From: Phoronis australis
Lineage: Eukaryota; Phoronida; Phoronidae
Reading direction: 5' to 3'
DNA length: 64,000 nucleotides
Assembly (NCBI GenBank): GCA_002633005.1
Contig: NMRA01000098.1
Coordinates: 168,384-232,383 of the forward strand
Shown here: positions 51,801 to 59,459 of the stretch, piece after piece
Layout: each line of letters starts with the position of its first letter
Position numbering within the stretch: position 1 is the first letter of the stretch
The notes under the pieces: generated by a model
Database searches by the model: none
Told to the model about the DNA's origin: nothing
What the model saw: only the letters and a program-made list of their open reading frames with translations
Made by a program: the position numbers and the translations under genes

Positions 51801-54800
51801 TTGTGATTTAATTTTTCAAAACATTTTTAGTGAATACTTTTAAAAATAATATACATAACTCTTTCTGAATTTTTATTCAAAGTGTCACAAAAACAGTGCA
51901 CACCAATGTCGTAGTCAAACAGTAAAATATGATAACCAACCTTAATTTTTCAAAACCTTTGTCAGCAAAGAATTCAGTGACATGGTTTGTGCATCCCTGG
52001 CAAAAGTGACGAGGTACGCCCCTGTAGAGGTCAGTGGAAATACCTTATGTTTCCATGAAGTTCCAATCAAATCTACATTAGATCAACAACAGCAGTGTTT
52101 TAGGGCTTCTGCTTTGCCTCCATTTAAATTACCATGATAAATAATGTGACAATACATTTGCGTTCATCTCGTTATTCCTCATTAAACTATGGCCAAAATG
52201 TCACCCTGTTTTAGCTTTCATACTTTGCTAATGATCGTCTTTTGTTCTGCATCTCGTACTCTCTCAATTTTCTTACGTGTAATGTTTGTTTTACTTCATC
52301 AGGATGGAGGCAAGAATGTAATGCTGAAGTATCAGATAAAACACCGGAGAGATGTTGTCTTCTCTCAAGCAGTGAGTCTCATTTTTGCTTCATTTCAATT
52401 TATTAATTTTGGTTAAATAATCAGTTTGAATAACCTTATTTGCGCGCCACTGTACAAGTCTGAAGAAAACGGACAAAATTACCCACTATTCCCTGTAATG
52501 ACAGGTGAGCATAACCACAATTCCTCACTACTGTGGCGGTCAGCGTAAGCGGAATTGACCATAGCTTTCCGTTATGACAGGGAACGAAAGTGACCACTGC
52601 AAAGCTAATAAAGTGGATAGCTATTCACTATTCCTATATTTCGGATGCGATCGGTCGTAAACAAATCTTTTAAAATCTTTAAAGATGCAGTGTGTTACAA
52701 GGGCAAGTCATCGTCACTCTACTACATGTGAGATTTGCCATTTATGCGGAACATTGCGTTGAATTAAAATTAATACAATGCACATGTACTGTACATTAGG
52801 CATAAAGTTATGAAGAAATATATTCGATGTAGCACCCTAATGTTATTATCCGTTTGCACGATCCAGAATCAAGCATCATATTCAGAGATACCCACGTAGA
52901 TAGCGCATTTACTAGACTGAGAAAATTTAAGGTGGTCTGCCCCTCGTCAGACATATATTGATCCTAAGACTATGAATATTTTGCAAAATGGTTGCTGATT
53001 TCGTTAGTGATAATGATTTTGTGACTCACAACTTTTCTGTGCTCAGGGGCCTGTATTATTCCGGGGTTAAGCCTGCAGATTCTGTTAAGTGCTATCGAAA
53101 AACACGAAAGTTTGAGAAATTGAAAGGTATTAATAGTAGTGCTTTCATGGCTTTCACTGTGGCAATTAGAATTTTTTGTGGTAGGGATATAAACCCTAAA
53201 TGTACGGTGATAATCAAGTTGTTAACATAATGTGGCTTTAGTTAGTGTTCTGTACATAATGTACATTATTTGGAATTAGGTCAATGTGCTTTTACTGTGT
53301 ACATAATGAACTATTGTGACATCAGAAGATGAACCATTGTGGTGACATCAGAAGATGAACCATTGTGGTGACATCAGAAGATGAACCATTGTGGTGACAG
53401 AAGATTACAGCTGTGTGCCATGTTGGATCATTACCCATCATTTTCAGCAGGAATTAACCTGAAAAATCTGCAGGTGGAATTGGCTGTCATGACACAGAGA
53501 CAGTATTTTGTCTGCTTTTTGGCTTGTACTTTACGTAGACAGTTGCAATTAGTGATCAACATGTCTGGTAGATTCAGCAGCAGTGTTGTGTGCACTGCTC
53601 ACAATTTTGTAAATGGAGCCTAAACTGTTGGCTATTTGATGTGTCGTAAGGTGATAAGTTTCATGTTAAACTTAGTGTTGTTAAAACATCTAAGCATCAG
53701 GTTAAACGATCAGTATTTTACACTAAAACGTAAGTTCGGTCCATTCGAACTAAGAGAGCTCATTCGAGTTAGGCAAAATCCAACTTAGCCCAAGTGTCAA
53801 CTGTACGAACCAGAAAAACTAAAACTGCTGAACATTGTGGAAGTTAATCAAAACTTTCACTTACATATGTCTGACTTGTGCAAGTTTTATTGTGCTTCCT
53901 AATTTTCTAAAGCTTTCGTCAGTCTACTTCTCAAGTTTTTGCACCGTTTTCAATGAATGGTTCTTGCCAGTAACATAGAACATGAATACCTACTGTCTGT
54001 TTGAAGAATAGTGTTAAGACCAGCAGTTTGCATCCTATGTGAAATATCAAAAGAAAATAATCTTTCAATATCTTCACTTCAAAATTTAAAGCCTCTGTGG
54101 GCATATCTTCTACTACTTATAAATAAATAAAGACTGGTTTCAGAAGTGGTTTTTTGGCTTGAGAACAATTGGCACTTCGTGATTACACCATGAAACCATA
54201 CTGGTTGCTTAAAGATCCCTTGTTGTCATGTCAGCTACTTTCACCCAGTTGATAGCGGTAACAGACGGTCTGTTCGTTCCCAGTCCAGAAGGTACCTCTA
54301 ATCTGAGTTCAGAACCAGTAACAAGTCCTGTTGAATAACTTGCAGTAAATGGTCTAAATAAAAAACTAGACCGAGACGAAAGGTAAGTTACACAGTTCTT
54401 GCAATGTAGTTGTTAAGCCTTTGTTGGTACTTTGTGATTTTGTACACTGCTGCTGCTGTTGCTAGGTAACTGCCATCACAACGGGTTTCATCACCAAGCT
54501 CCGTAGCAACATGACCAATGAGACATTTCTACAACAACTATTCCAAGTGGGGGCATTGGTGCAGTTTGAGGGTCTGCTGTCGTGTCATGCTGATGAACTA
54601 GGAATGCTCGAGGATTTTATTGTGGGTGTCGACGATATGTGCAGTGTATCATTCAGATTAGTGCAATCGGCCAATAGTGAAGAGGTTATGCCTTCGGTCT
54701 CAGGACACAGGTGAGGGTGAGGGGTGAATGGGACAAGGGTTGGGGGCAGGGGTGTGGATGAGAAGGTGACACTGTGTTGTTTGTTATTGTTCAAGGTATA

Positions 54801-57732
54801 GTCCCTAGCACGATGTGTTTACTTATTAATCAACTTCTGTGTACTTGAAACATACATTTTAAAACATCCATTCACTAAACTGGTTCAAGCATTTCACTGA
54901 ATGTTGCCATCATGCGGCTGAAATTCTCTACTCTTTTTATCCAATGATACATTCAAGATTTTGTGAATTTCAAAGATTTGCAACTTAACACTATTAACTG
55001 TCAGTACCTTGCGCAGTTTTAGGATTAGGCTCAATGAGATGTCTTTTTGTCTGATACAATTTGTTTGCATTTTTAGTTTCCTTAGTAAAAGGCATTGTTT
55101 TGTTTTTATTTCAGAGGTGGTTACATCATAGACATTCCTGTAGCGCACACTATTTTCCAACTTTTACCAGTCGAACTTCAACGAGGGCACCACATATGCA
55201 TTGTTCCTGTTCTGTTTAATGTAGGAATCAACGAGACAGCTAGCTACGCGGAGAGGTACACTTTTAGTTGGTTGAGCTTCTTTTAAATTATTGTTTCATA
55301 TTTGCCATGACCAAAAATCCCTGTTAATTCATCTGTATAAGCCTAGTATTCACTACTTGCACAACTTCGCCATTATGCTTGAAAACAAGGTGTTGTGTCC
55401 AAACTATGGTTCTGCACGTTTTCAGCACACGCTTTCACATTAATGCGTTCTTGCTAAAATTTATGTTAAAATGAAGCATTGTGCCCTAAGCAACACAACA
55501 AACATTTTTTGCAGAGTAAAAAAGTGTCATGTAGTGAATGGGTTTAAAATGCTTTTTATGAGAAATTTTTGAAAGTAACTTTTGTGTGGCTGTATATTTG
55601 ATTATGAGGATGTGTTTAAATACTGATGCAATTCATGAGAACTGTTTTAAAAGTAGTAAGATGTTAAGTTTTCTTTGGAGACTGGACCTTGGAATTAGTG
55701 ATGAGTTGAAATCAAAGACAGCACCTAGAGTTGGAATCATCTTGTCTTGAATTTTCTCTCTATCTCATTAAAGGTTTGGCAGCATGGAGGTTCAAGAGAA
55801 GTTGAACATAGACAGTGCCTGGCTCCTGAGTCAGTATTGTGAGAAGTACATAGAGTTACTAGGGGAGCCAGGTGAGGTACATGAGATGCATGAGATGTGC
55901 ATGGAGTTATTGGGGGAGCCAAGTAAGGTGCGTAAGAAGTACGTAGAGTTGCTATGGGAACTGGGTGAGGTACATGAGATGTGCATGAGTTATTGGGGAG
56001 AGCCAAGTAAGGTGCGTAAGAAGTACATATAGTTGCTATGGGAACTGGGTGGGGTGCATGAGGTGTGCGTACGGGAGCAATTTGAGGTGCATGAGAAGTA
56101 CACAGAGTTAGCTGGAGAAGTCAGGTGAGGTGCATGAGATGTACATAGAATTATTGTGCCATGTGACATGAGTGAGAAGTACATAGAGTTATGAGGGGAG
56201 TCAGAGAAGGGGGAGGACATGTTTAGTCACTAGTGTGAAGGACTATGATCACGGTCAGTGGATTGGTCATGGGAGGGAATTCAGGAGACACTGACCATTC
56301 ACTGACTTAGGGGTTGTGTTCCATTTTCTTTGGCATGTTGTGTCCTAGATAGAAGTGTATTCAAATTTCATTTCAACAGAACATAGTGTCCTTAGTGCTA
56401 AAATTGTTATTTTGATTGTTGTTCGTTATGTCTAGGCATCTTCCAAGGTTTTTGAAGGACTTCATCATTTTGATATGAATGCTTTTACTAGTTGCTACAC
56501 CAGTGTTTAGCCAGACAAAACACTTGTTCAGACTTTGCAATTCTCTGTTGAACATTTACACTGGGCTTGTTGAAGGTGTTTACTCTTTTGCACGTATTTA
56601 TTCCAGACTTGAACATAATACTTGTCGGTTGAATGTGTTTACACTTTTGTACGTATTTATTGCAGACCTAAACAAAGGCACAGCGTTCTCTGTGCTGGAA
56701 TTAGTTAAACTACTCAATGCCAATGTTACTGCTGGCAAGAGTAAAAATGTGGAAATATGTCACCTGGCCGACGAGGTTTGTTGAATCTCCTTTGCACAAT
56801 ACCTTATAGTAATCTCCAAAAATAATCGGACGTAATTTGGACTTAATACAGGACTATTTGAATTGGCTGTCATGACAGATGAATTTAAGTGGAATTCACC
56901 AGTAGTGTAGGGCAGTCAGTAGTCACGACTTGTCATGTTAGGTTATCTGATTATTTTGCTCACGACAGTATGTTGAATTCTTACTGATACTGAGAAGTTT
57001 CCTTTTCCAAAAAGCTAATCAGTCACCAATCATGGACATAGTTGTCTGTCCATCTGTAATTAAATAGAACATTGAACAAATTGTAGATTTGTCGCTGCTT
57101 GAACGGTATACGTCTCTGTTCGTGTAAGAGTGCCAAAGACCGTACAGCTATGGCGGTAACTTTAGAACAGTGTCGAATTCTCCAACAGCAGCATGGTCTA
57201 GCGCCATTCGCATTCAACCACGCCCTTGCTTGCATGAGAAGGTATGTGTATGACAGCTGATTTTACTTCAAGCTGTTCTCTATGTCTACTGATGTAGCAT
57301 ATTCATGGCATTTCTTGTAACCTGTGAATTTTACGTCAGTATTCCCCTATGCTGCTGTATTTATTGTCTGATGTAGACACACTTATCAAGTCTTTTTAAC
57401 CTGCAAAAAGACATGGCAAACATTAATCCTCATTATTGTTGTGCTGAGACTTGCACTAGAGATGATTTAAATGAACTAAAGTGCCGTTAGCAACTTACAC
57501 ATCCCATTTTTCCATTAAATTTAACGTTTACTTGTGATTGGCAAATCAAGTAATAAACAATGTGATTTTCAATATCAAGCAGTTTTTATTAACTTTCAGT
57601 GAGGGTGTGAGGTTTCAAGTCACCCTAAAGAACACAGGGACTAGGAAATACGCTTTCAACTCTGTTCAACTCATGTCGTTCCCCAAGATGTACCGGCCGC
57701 CTACAGGGACGTTTGGAACTAATGAAACATGA
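21754..57732 (+). CDS. INPP4: PH-C2 inositol polyphosphate 4-phosphatase (INPP4A/B type), 22 coding exons
   Basis: Spliced product of 1018 residues; all 21 introns are GT-AG and every phase agrees. Exons: 21754-21868, 26699-26763, 32289-32376, 32995-33192, 34640-34800, 36051-36167, 40360-40536, 41419-41606, 42125-42182, 42478-42595, 45404-45511, 47335-47471, 48266-48418, 49727-49951, 51036-51233, 52303-52371, 54466-54710, 55115-55255, 55774-55871, 56666-56775, 57087-57241, 57600-57732. Residues 18-118 form a PH domain with the C-terminal Trp at 111. Residues about 162-305 form the C2 domain ([11 protein letters not shown]). Residues 730-890 carry the conserved INPP4 core ([15 protein letters not shown]). 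The active site is CKSAKDR at 936-942, a CX5R motif with nucleophile Cys936 and Arg942. The family removes the 4-phosphate from PI(3,4)P2. Human INPP4A/B have no PH domain; here it resembles PLEKHJ1. I see neither a frameshift nor a missing catalytic residue. Confidence 0.92.
21909..23387. mobile_element. DNA element, TACCGTATTTGCCC ends, copy 1 (intron 1)
   Basis: It begins TACTGTATTCGCACTAATAA and ends with the mirror of TACCGTATTTGCCCTAATAA, with GGGCGCTTAT blocks near both ends, 1479 bp. The first 860 bases match a second copy at 38581-39496. A minus-strand frame at 22857-23162 is open for 101 codons but I do not recognise it; it may be a transposase remnant or chance. Confidence 0.7.
24465..24721. 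mobile_element. MITE, TACAGTACAAGACAAAAGT family, copy in intron 1
   Basis: Left end TACAGTAGAAGATGAAAGTA, right end mirrored TTTGTACTGT. The inner GTCATGACGG and CAGGAGGGAAGACTACTCTT blocks are shared with the copies at 63400 and 59460. Confidence 0.65.
24880..25505 (+). pseudogene. LINE 3' end remnant with C-terminal zinc finger
   Basis: Across frameshifts the plus strand reads YDAEIWGVS (the Y-G-x-E-x-W-G block after the reverse transcriptase of jockey/RTE-type LINEs). Further on, near 25310-25375, it reads [20 protein letters not shown], the C-x2-C...H-x3-4-C finger at the LINE ORF2 end. It is inactive. Confidence 0.7.
25839..26327. mobile_element. MITE with GGGYCTTTCATA inverted ends (intron 1)
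   Basis: Left end GGGTCTTTCATACTAACGTC, right end mirrored ATATGAAAGGGCC, 489 bp. It is rich in GTTAAC, ATCGAAGTTA and GTCGAC blocks in both orientations. It has no coding potential, and the class is unassigned (Harbinger-like ends are possible). Confidence 0.65.
26699..26763 (+). CDS. INPP4: INPP4 exon 2 (PH domain, first strands)
   Basis: Residues 39-60. Acceptor TTTTTAG, donor GTAAGT. It encodes [20 protein letters not shown], the typical W-C-x-L / L-F-Y-F strand pair that opens a PH domain. Confidence 0.9.
27303..27889. mobile_element. 587-bp element with 11-bp target duplication
   Basis: The ends CACGCTGGTTCCCTG and CAGGGAACCAGCGA form a 13-base inverted pair. GATCTGACTAC is duplicated exactly at 27292-27302 and 27890-27900. 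The uninterrupted paralogous array unit at 31558-31590 reads GGATCTGACTACTGGTGTGC, confirming the empty site. Short minus-strand frames inside are not recognisable. Confidence 0.8.
28353..31257. mobile_element. 2.9-kb element inserted in the satellite array
   Basis: ATTCAACC flanks it at 28345-28352 and 31258-31265, an 8-bp duplication. The ends are inverted and similar over about 90 bases (CCATAGACATCTTAATACAT against CCATAGATATCACATAGACT, then GGGCGC-rich sequence, then a CATATTGGARAGTGTTAC block). No transposase is seen; it carries a further inverted-repeat element inside. Confidence 0.7.
29216..30812. mobile_element. Inner inverted-repeat element nested in the 2.9-kb element
   Basis: TGAAAAATGACCCCAGTTA at the left mirrors CTGGGGTCATTTTTCA at the right. 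A second paired block is GTCTAAATTTAATGTGAA and its inverse. The arms are about 80-110 bases and imperfect. No gene is recognised between them. Confidence 0.5.
32289..32376 (+). CDS. INPP4: INPP4 exon 3 (PH domain, middle)
   Basis: Residues 61-89 plus one base. [14 protein letters not shown] corresponds to the EPVG/LLLERC block of PLEKHJ1. Acceptor TATTTCAG, donor GTATGC. Confidence 0.9.
32426..32445. repeat. (GA)n microsatellite
   Basis: Short GAGAGA run in intron 3. Confidence 0.9.
32995..33192 (+). CDS. INPP4: INPP4 exon 4 (PH domain C-terminal helix and linker)
   Basis: Residues 90-155 plus one base. It carries the PH helix Trp ([13 protein letters not shown]) and a PLEKHJ1-like tail (ASFECM..., TGRDPL). 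Donor GTAGGT. If the intron is not removed, a TAG at 33198-33200 ends the protein at 157 residues. Confidence 0.9.
33413..33413. other. Ambiguous base N in intron 4
   Basis: Single N in the assembly. Unlike the N at 39497, no duplicated flank is visible here. Confidence 0.9.
34050..34230. mobile_element. Small element with GGTTAACCGCCC blocks, TTACGGTA-type end
   Basis: TTAACCGCCC recurs at least five times and the right end reads GAATGATTACGGTAA, related to the TACCGTATTCGCC ends at 21909 and 38581. It is probably a short relative of that family, in intron 4. Confidence 0.5.
34231..34515. repeat. Tandem repeat, about 50-bp unit, just before exon 5
   Basis: About six copies of a unit holding GTTCATAGCTGTCCATCTAC and a GTGGCCCTTAGTATGCTA block. 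The array stops about 125 bases before exon 5. Confidence 0.8.
34640..34800 (+). CDS. INPP4: INPP4 exon 5 (start of C2 domain)
   Basis: Residues 156-209. [14 protein letters not shown] and [12 protein letters not shown] match the first strands of the INPP4 C2 domain. Acceptor CTCTGTAG, donor GTGAGT. The frame is also open upstream to an ATG at 34531, so an INPP4-only start in a longer form of this exon cannot be excluded. Confidence 0.88.
36051..36167 (+). CDS. INPP4: INPP4 exon 6 (C2 domain)
   Basis: Residues 210-248. [10 protein letters not shown] is the N-P-x-F strand typical of C2 domains. Acceptor TCATTTTAG, donor GTAAGT. Confidence 0.88.
38204..38580. repeat. First copy of a duplicated intron segment
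   Basis: Almost the same as 39498-39877 (scattered substitutions only). It is followed directly by the TACCGTATTCGCC element. It is best read as one haplotype, carrying a transposon insertion. Confidence 0.8.
38581..39496. mobile_element. DNA element, TACCGTATTCGCC end, copy 2, cut off at an N
   Basis: It begins TACCGTATTCGCCGTAATAA and follows copy 1 (21909 onward) for about 900 bases. It then stops at the N at 39497 with no right end. The truncation coincides with the assembly join. Confidence 0.75.
39498..39877. repeat. Second copy of the duplicated intron segment, without the transposon
   Basis: It parallels 38204-38580. Where copy 1 runs into the element (AACGTT then TACCGTATTC) this copy continues uninterrupted (AACGTTTAGTAAAACTGC), giving the empty site. 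Confidence 0.8.
39757..40005. mobile_element. MITE, TACAGTACAAGACAAAAGT family, copy in intron 6
   Basis: It shares TGACAAAATGACCAAAATTG, TGGAATCCAAATTCATTG and AGCCGTCATGACGGG with the other members. The outer ends are degraded. The copy at 38461 is the other-haplotype equivalent of its left part. Confidence 0.6.
40360..40536 (+). CDS. INPP4: INPP4 exon 7 (end of C2 domain)
   Basis: Residues 249-307. [12 protein letters not shown] and [12 protein letters not shown] parallel the final strands of the human C2 domain (G-N-I-T-V-I-G-W). Acceptor CTTTTCAG, donor GTGAGC. Confidence 0.88.
41419..41606 (+). CDS. INPP4: INPP4 exon 8
   Basis: Residues 308-369 plus two bases. A basic patch ([13 protein letters not shown]) is followed by SFRFPATDG, the conserved [YF]-R-F-P-T-T-D-G block, and by YLPQQFL. 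The acceptor is weak (CGAAG) after a long pyrimidine run, so the start could be slightly off. The donor GTTAGT lies 40 bases before a 21-bp minisatellite. Confidence 0.82.
41641..41885. repeat. 21-bp minisatellite, about 11 copies, next to exon 8
   Basis: Unit GGTAACGAGTGACTGCTTATT with a C/G switch (CTGCTTA or CTGGTTA). Because 21 is a multiple of three, reading frames stay open on both strands; these are not genes. Confidence 0.95.
42125..42182 (+). CDS. INPP4: INPP4 exon 9
   Basis: Residues 370-389 ([19 protein letters not shown]), a charged helix matching the human LLLEED...LEELGEL segment. Acceptor TTTGTAG, donor GTAAGG. Confidence 0.87.
42478..42595 (+). CDS. INPP4: INPP4 exon 10
   Basis: Residues 390-428 plus one base. 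W-E-A-I-R...YTQNL corresponds to the human W-E-S-L-R...YQENL helix. Acceptor TCTTAG, donor GTACAT. Confidence 0.86.
43040..43115. repeat. Degenerate GT-rich microsatellite
   Basis: GTGTGTGCATGTGTTTGTGT-type sequence in intron 10. Confidence 0.8.
43532..43630. repeat. 12-bp minisatellite (GACCGCTGTCTA)
   Basis: About eight copies in intron 10. The unit contains the palindrome-like TCTAGA. The 12-base length keeps a minus-strand frame open as an R-Q-R-S repeat, which is not a gene. Confidence 0.95.
44340..45210. repeat. AAGCTTG-rich region with a 20-bp tandem repeat
   Basis: AAGCTTG or AAGCTGG recurs many times in intron 10. At 45057-45130 CTTGAATAATATTTGCCAAG is repeated about three times, and an inverted copy (ATTATTCAAGCTTG) follows at 45188. 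It may be a decayed element. Confidence 0.5.
45404..45511 (+). CDS. INPP4: INPP4 exon 11
   Basis: Residues 429-464 plus one base. [20 protein letters not shown] is close to human INPP4A ([20 protein letters not shown]). Acceptor TTTCTAG, donor GTAAGA. Confidence 0.9.
45613..45852. mobile_element. hAT-like MITE, CAGGGCTTGGA ends (intron 11)
   Basis: Left end CAGGGCTTGGAGTTTTCCTC, right end mirrored GGTCATTCCAAGCCCTG. The same right end occurs at 49638-49662, in intron 13. Confidence 0.65.
47335..47471 (+). CDS. INPP4: INPP4 exon 12
   Basis: Residues 465-510. [20 protein letters not shown] matches the human YDIVTIGAPAAH...FKSGGL block. Acceptor TTTACAG, donor GTTAGT. Confidence 0.9.
48266..48418 (+). 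CDS. INPP4: INPP4 exon 13
   Basis: Residues 511-561, predicted helical ([20 protein letters not shown]). It fits the human QINTLKTQVSYYAERL region. Acceptor TTACCAG, donor GTAAGG. Confidence 0.85.
49495..49662. mobile_element. Partial hAT-like MITE, right end of the CAGGGCTTGGA family
   Basis: TCATTGGTCATTCCAAGCCC is identical to the right end at 45613-45852. No left end is seen. Confidence 0.5.
49727..49951 (+). CDS. INPP4: INPP4 exon 14 (variable acidic region)
   Basis: Residues 562-636, acidic and poorly conserved ([17 protein letters not shown]). The W-N/W-H motif near its end parallels the human VDWHEEEW segment. Acceptor TTTTAG, donor GTGAGT. Confidence 0.83.
51036..51233 (+). CDS. 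INPP4: INPP4 exon 15
   Basis: Residues 637-702. [16 protein letters not shown] corresponds to the human W-S-E-A-L-Y-P-L-L-T-T-L-T-D-C-V helix. Acceptor CTTAG after a strong pyrimidine tract, donor GTTAGA. Confidence 0.87.
52303..52371 (+). CDS. INPP4: INPP4 exon 16
   Basis: Residues 703-725. [16 protein letters not shown] matches human LSLQYRRDVVFCQ. Acceptor CATCAG, donor GTGAGT. Confidence 0.9.
53310..53400. repeat. 26-bp tandem repeat, about 3-4 copies (intron 16)
   Basis: Unit TGACATCAGAAGATGAACCA then TTGTGG. Confidence 0.9.
54466..54710 (+). CDS. INPP4: INPP4 exon 17 (INPP4 core)
   Basis: Residues 726-806 plus two bases. [20 protein letters not shown] and DELGMLEDF are highly conserved INPP4 blocks. 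Acceptor GCTAG, donor GTGAGG. Confidence 0.93.
55115..55255 (+). CDS. INPP4: INPP4 exon 18 (INPP4 core)
   Basis: Residues 807-853 plus two bases. LLPVELQRG and [18 protein letters not shown] are near-identical to the vertebrate [21 protein letters not shown] block. Acceptor TTTCAG, donor GTACAC. Confidence 0.94.
55774..55871 (+). CDS. INPP4: INPP4 exon 19, with a tandemly duplicated donor region
   Basis: Residues 854-886 plus one base. [18 protein letters not shown] matches the human FGDTSLQEVINVESLVRL block. Acceptor ATTAAAG, donor GTGAGG at 55872. The last 30 bases of the exon and its donor are repeated several times in the intron (55872-56220), giving further usable donors in the same phase. 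Confidence 0.9.
55840..56220 (+). repeat. Tandem array derived from the exon 19 splice-donor region
   Basis: Units of about 42 bases, paired into 84-base units, each contain a copy of GAAGTACATAGAGTTACTAG plus a donor-like site. Consensus donors lie at 55872 (GTGAGG), 55923 (GTAAGG), 55965 (GTGAGG), 56007 (GTAAGG) and 56125 (GTGAGG), with a degenerate one at 56049. The frame stays open to a TAG at 56030-56032. Confidence 0.85.
56666..56775 (+). CDS. INPP4: INPP4 exon 20
   Basis: Residues 887-923. [20 protein letters not shown] corresponds to human NVHARKNKNVDILWQAAEV, just before the active site. Acceptor TTGCAG; the donor GTTTGT is weaker than most here. Confidence 0.92.
57087..57241 (+). 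CDS. INPP4: INPP4 exon 21 (catalytic CX5R motif)
   Basis: Residues 924-974 plus two bases. [18 protein letters not shown] holds nucleophile Cys936 and Arg942; Lys937, Lys940 and Asp941 are the usual INPP4 active-site residues. [16 protein letters not shown] follows as in vertebrates. Acceptor TTGTAG, donor GTATGT. Confidence 0.95.
57600..57732 (+). CDS. INPP4: INPP4 exon 22 (C-terminus and stop)
   Basis: Residues 975-1018 and [23 protein letters not shown] and [13 protein letters not shown] match the invariant INPP4 C-terminus (KNVGSRKYAFNS, FPKHYRPPEGTYG), and the final -NET resembles the vertebrate -VET. Acceptor CTTTCAG. Confidence 0.95.
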
Positions 57733-57787
57733 CCTGGTTGCATTACCTTTTTGATCTGCATGCTCACCAAGGTGTGTGAGAATGAGT

Positions 57788-58012
57788 ACTGTACAAGCCA
57801 AAAGTATTCAGATAAAATTACCCAGAATTCAGCGTTATGATGTCTGAGTGGAGGTAGTACTCTGCTGCGTAGTCTTCAGTCATGAGTAATAATAAAGGAG
57901 AATTACTAGGAAAGTTTAGTACTTTGTAACTGTGGCTAAGCTATTCTGTAATATTGGAATTTTTCTGCTGTAACAGTTGTCACCAGTCATTTTTTTTTTG
58001 TTATGTACTGTA
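57788..58012. mobile_element. MITE, TACAGTACAAGACAAAAGT family, in the INPP4 3' region
   Basis: Left end TACTGTACAAGCCAAAAGTA, right end TTATGTACTGTA. It begins 55 bases after the INPP4 stop codon, so it probably lies in the 3' UTR. Confidence 0.75.
57891..57896 (+). terminator. Possible INPP4 polyadenylation signal AATAAA
   Basis: This is the first AATAAA I noticed after the stop codon. It lies inside the MITE at 57788-58012, 159 bases after the stop. A later candidate is at about 59206. Confidence 0.35.
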
Positions 58013-58127
58013 GGACCCATGCATTACAGCATCACTGCTGTGCCTCTGGAGTCCAGTGGAGCTGCGAATAACCTTGTGATACATCTGTAGTCATCTAGTC
58101 AAAGTGTCGCAGTATTATAATAGACCT

Positions 58128-58659
58128 GAAGCGTGTTCAACAGAGTGAGCGCCCGCTAGCGTGTACTCGCAAATACAAGAAACAGCTCCTGAACAACTGT
58201 GAGCGCTCACTGTGCGATCCAGTATGGTGACTCTGAAGCAGATTGTGTTGAACGTCTTAGCCAATGAGCGTAACGTCCTTCCTATGGCGTACTGAGCGAT
58301 GACTTATGAATCTTTGCTAACATTAATATCAGCAGCCCAAGACAACAACCGTGAAGGCCTTGGAACGACAAGAATGGAACATTACTTCGAGGAAACTGTT
58401 TGTCGCTACAACGACCCGCAATTTAAGTCGCACTTTCGGATGAGTCAGTCAACTTTTTGAGGTTAGTTTTCGTGTTGCAGAACCATAAGGGGTTCATATG
58501 GTGCAGACGGGAAGCTTTCGCAGGACGCCATCTTGGAAATCTAAGCAAACATGCTCCTGAGGTTGTTTGTGAACGCTCGCAAGCGCTAACGTAAACACAG
58601 CTGTTCAGGACGAGGGCACTCAAATTGCTCGCAGGCGCTCACTCTATTGAACACGCTTC
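58128..58659 (+). mobile_element. Harbinger-like element with GAAGCGTGTTCAACAGAGTG ends
   Basis: The left end GAAGCGTGTTCAACAGAGTG and following GAGCGCC are mirrored by GGCGCTCACTCTATTGAACA then CGCTTC on the right, 532 bp. Inside is a fragment resembling the N-terminus of a PIF/Harbinger transposase. Confidence 0.75.
58299..58460 (+). pseudogene. Harbinger transposase N-terminal fragment
   Basis: A 53-codon frame containing YNDPQFKSHFRMSQSTF, which matches the F-x-x-H-F-R-M-S-x-x-T-F motif near the start of Harbinger nucleases and HARBI1-like proteins. It then stops. The DDE catalytic domain is missing. Confidence 0.6.
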
Positions 58660-59459
58660 TGGTTATATATCCTCTGTATCCATTATGTTCTGTTCATTAC
58701 TGTTTGTGAGTGTTACCTTGGTTAACCCAATAATTATGTTACAAAATTACTGTTCATCAGGGTAACAAGAATTGGGAGATGGCTTTCATGTATCAGGAGT
58801 AAATCAAGAAGTTATATTTCGTACTAGGGCTTCAACAGCTCAGAAAATTTTTAGTGTAGTTCTATTATTCTCAATTTTCAATTTTCGTGCATCAGGCCAC
58901 AACTGTACAAAAAACATGCCTTGTGTTTTAATATTATGTAAAATTATTTAATTATTCCTATATTGACTAATTTGTAGAAGTACATTAATTGAAACAAAAA
59001 CGCAGCTTTTGTAGTTGTGTTAATGGAACAATATGGAAGTTTGAAGTTTCTAGTGATGTGGGGTAAATTGTAATCTTGGATATATTGGTTTATTTTGTAA
59101 TGTTTACAACACTACTTCACCTCTGCTTGTGTGCTAAATAATCTTTGATATTTTCTGGGATGTTGTTGCTAATTATTTTTATCCTATGGTTTGTATCGTT
59201 TAACAATAAATTATTCTTGTTCAATGGTTCGCCAGCTTTCCCACGAATGATTGCACACAGTACATTTTTTTCTGATGAAACACAGACATGTATCAATTAC
59301 ATAGTTTATTGGTTTCAGTATATATCACAACTCTTTCACTGCAGGTTTTTTGAAAACTGTTTACCAGTGTTATTAAAATTTTGAGGAAATATGATGCAAT
59401 TAATAACACGACTATAAACAGTTAATGAAGAAATGGGAATAGGGTTTGGTTGAAATACA
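58660..59459. other. AT-rich 3' flank, no gene seen
   Basis: No coding resemblance. AATAAA at about 59206 is a second candidate end for the phosphatase transcript. Confidence 0.4.

Noticed and set aside
52988-53230. 80-codon plus-strand frame in intron 16
   Set aside because: No flanking splice sites in the correct phase and no similarity to INPP4; the neighbouring exons join without it.
55990-56220. Minus-strand frame of 76 codons rich in Ser/Thr/His
   Set aside because: Shadow of the donor-derived tandem array on the other strand.
58012-58095. Possible alternative last INPP4 exon after the MITE end
   Set aside because: The short frame has no similarity to INPP4 C-termini, and exon 22 already gives the conserved ending.
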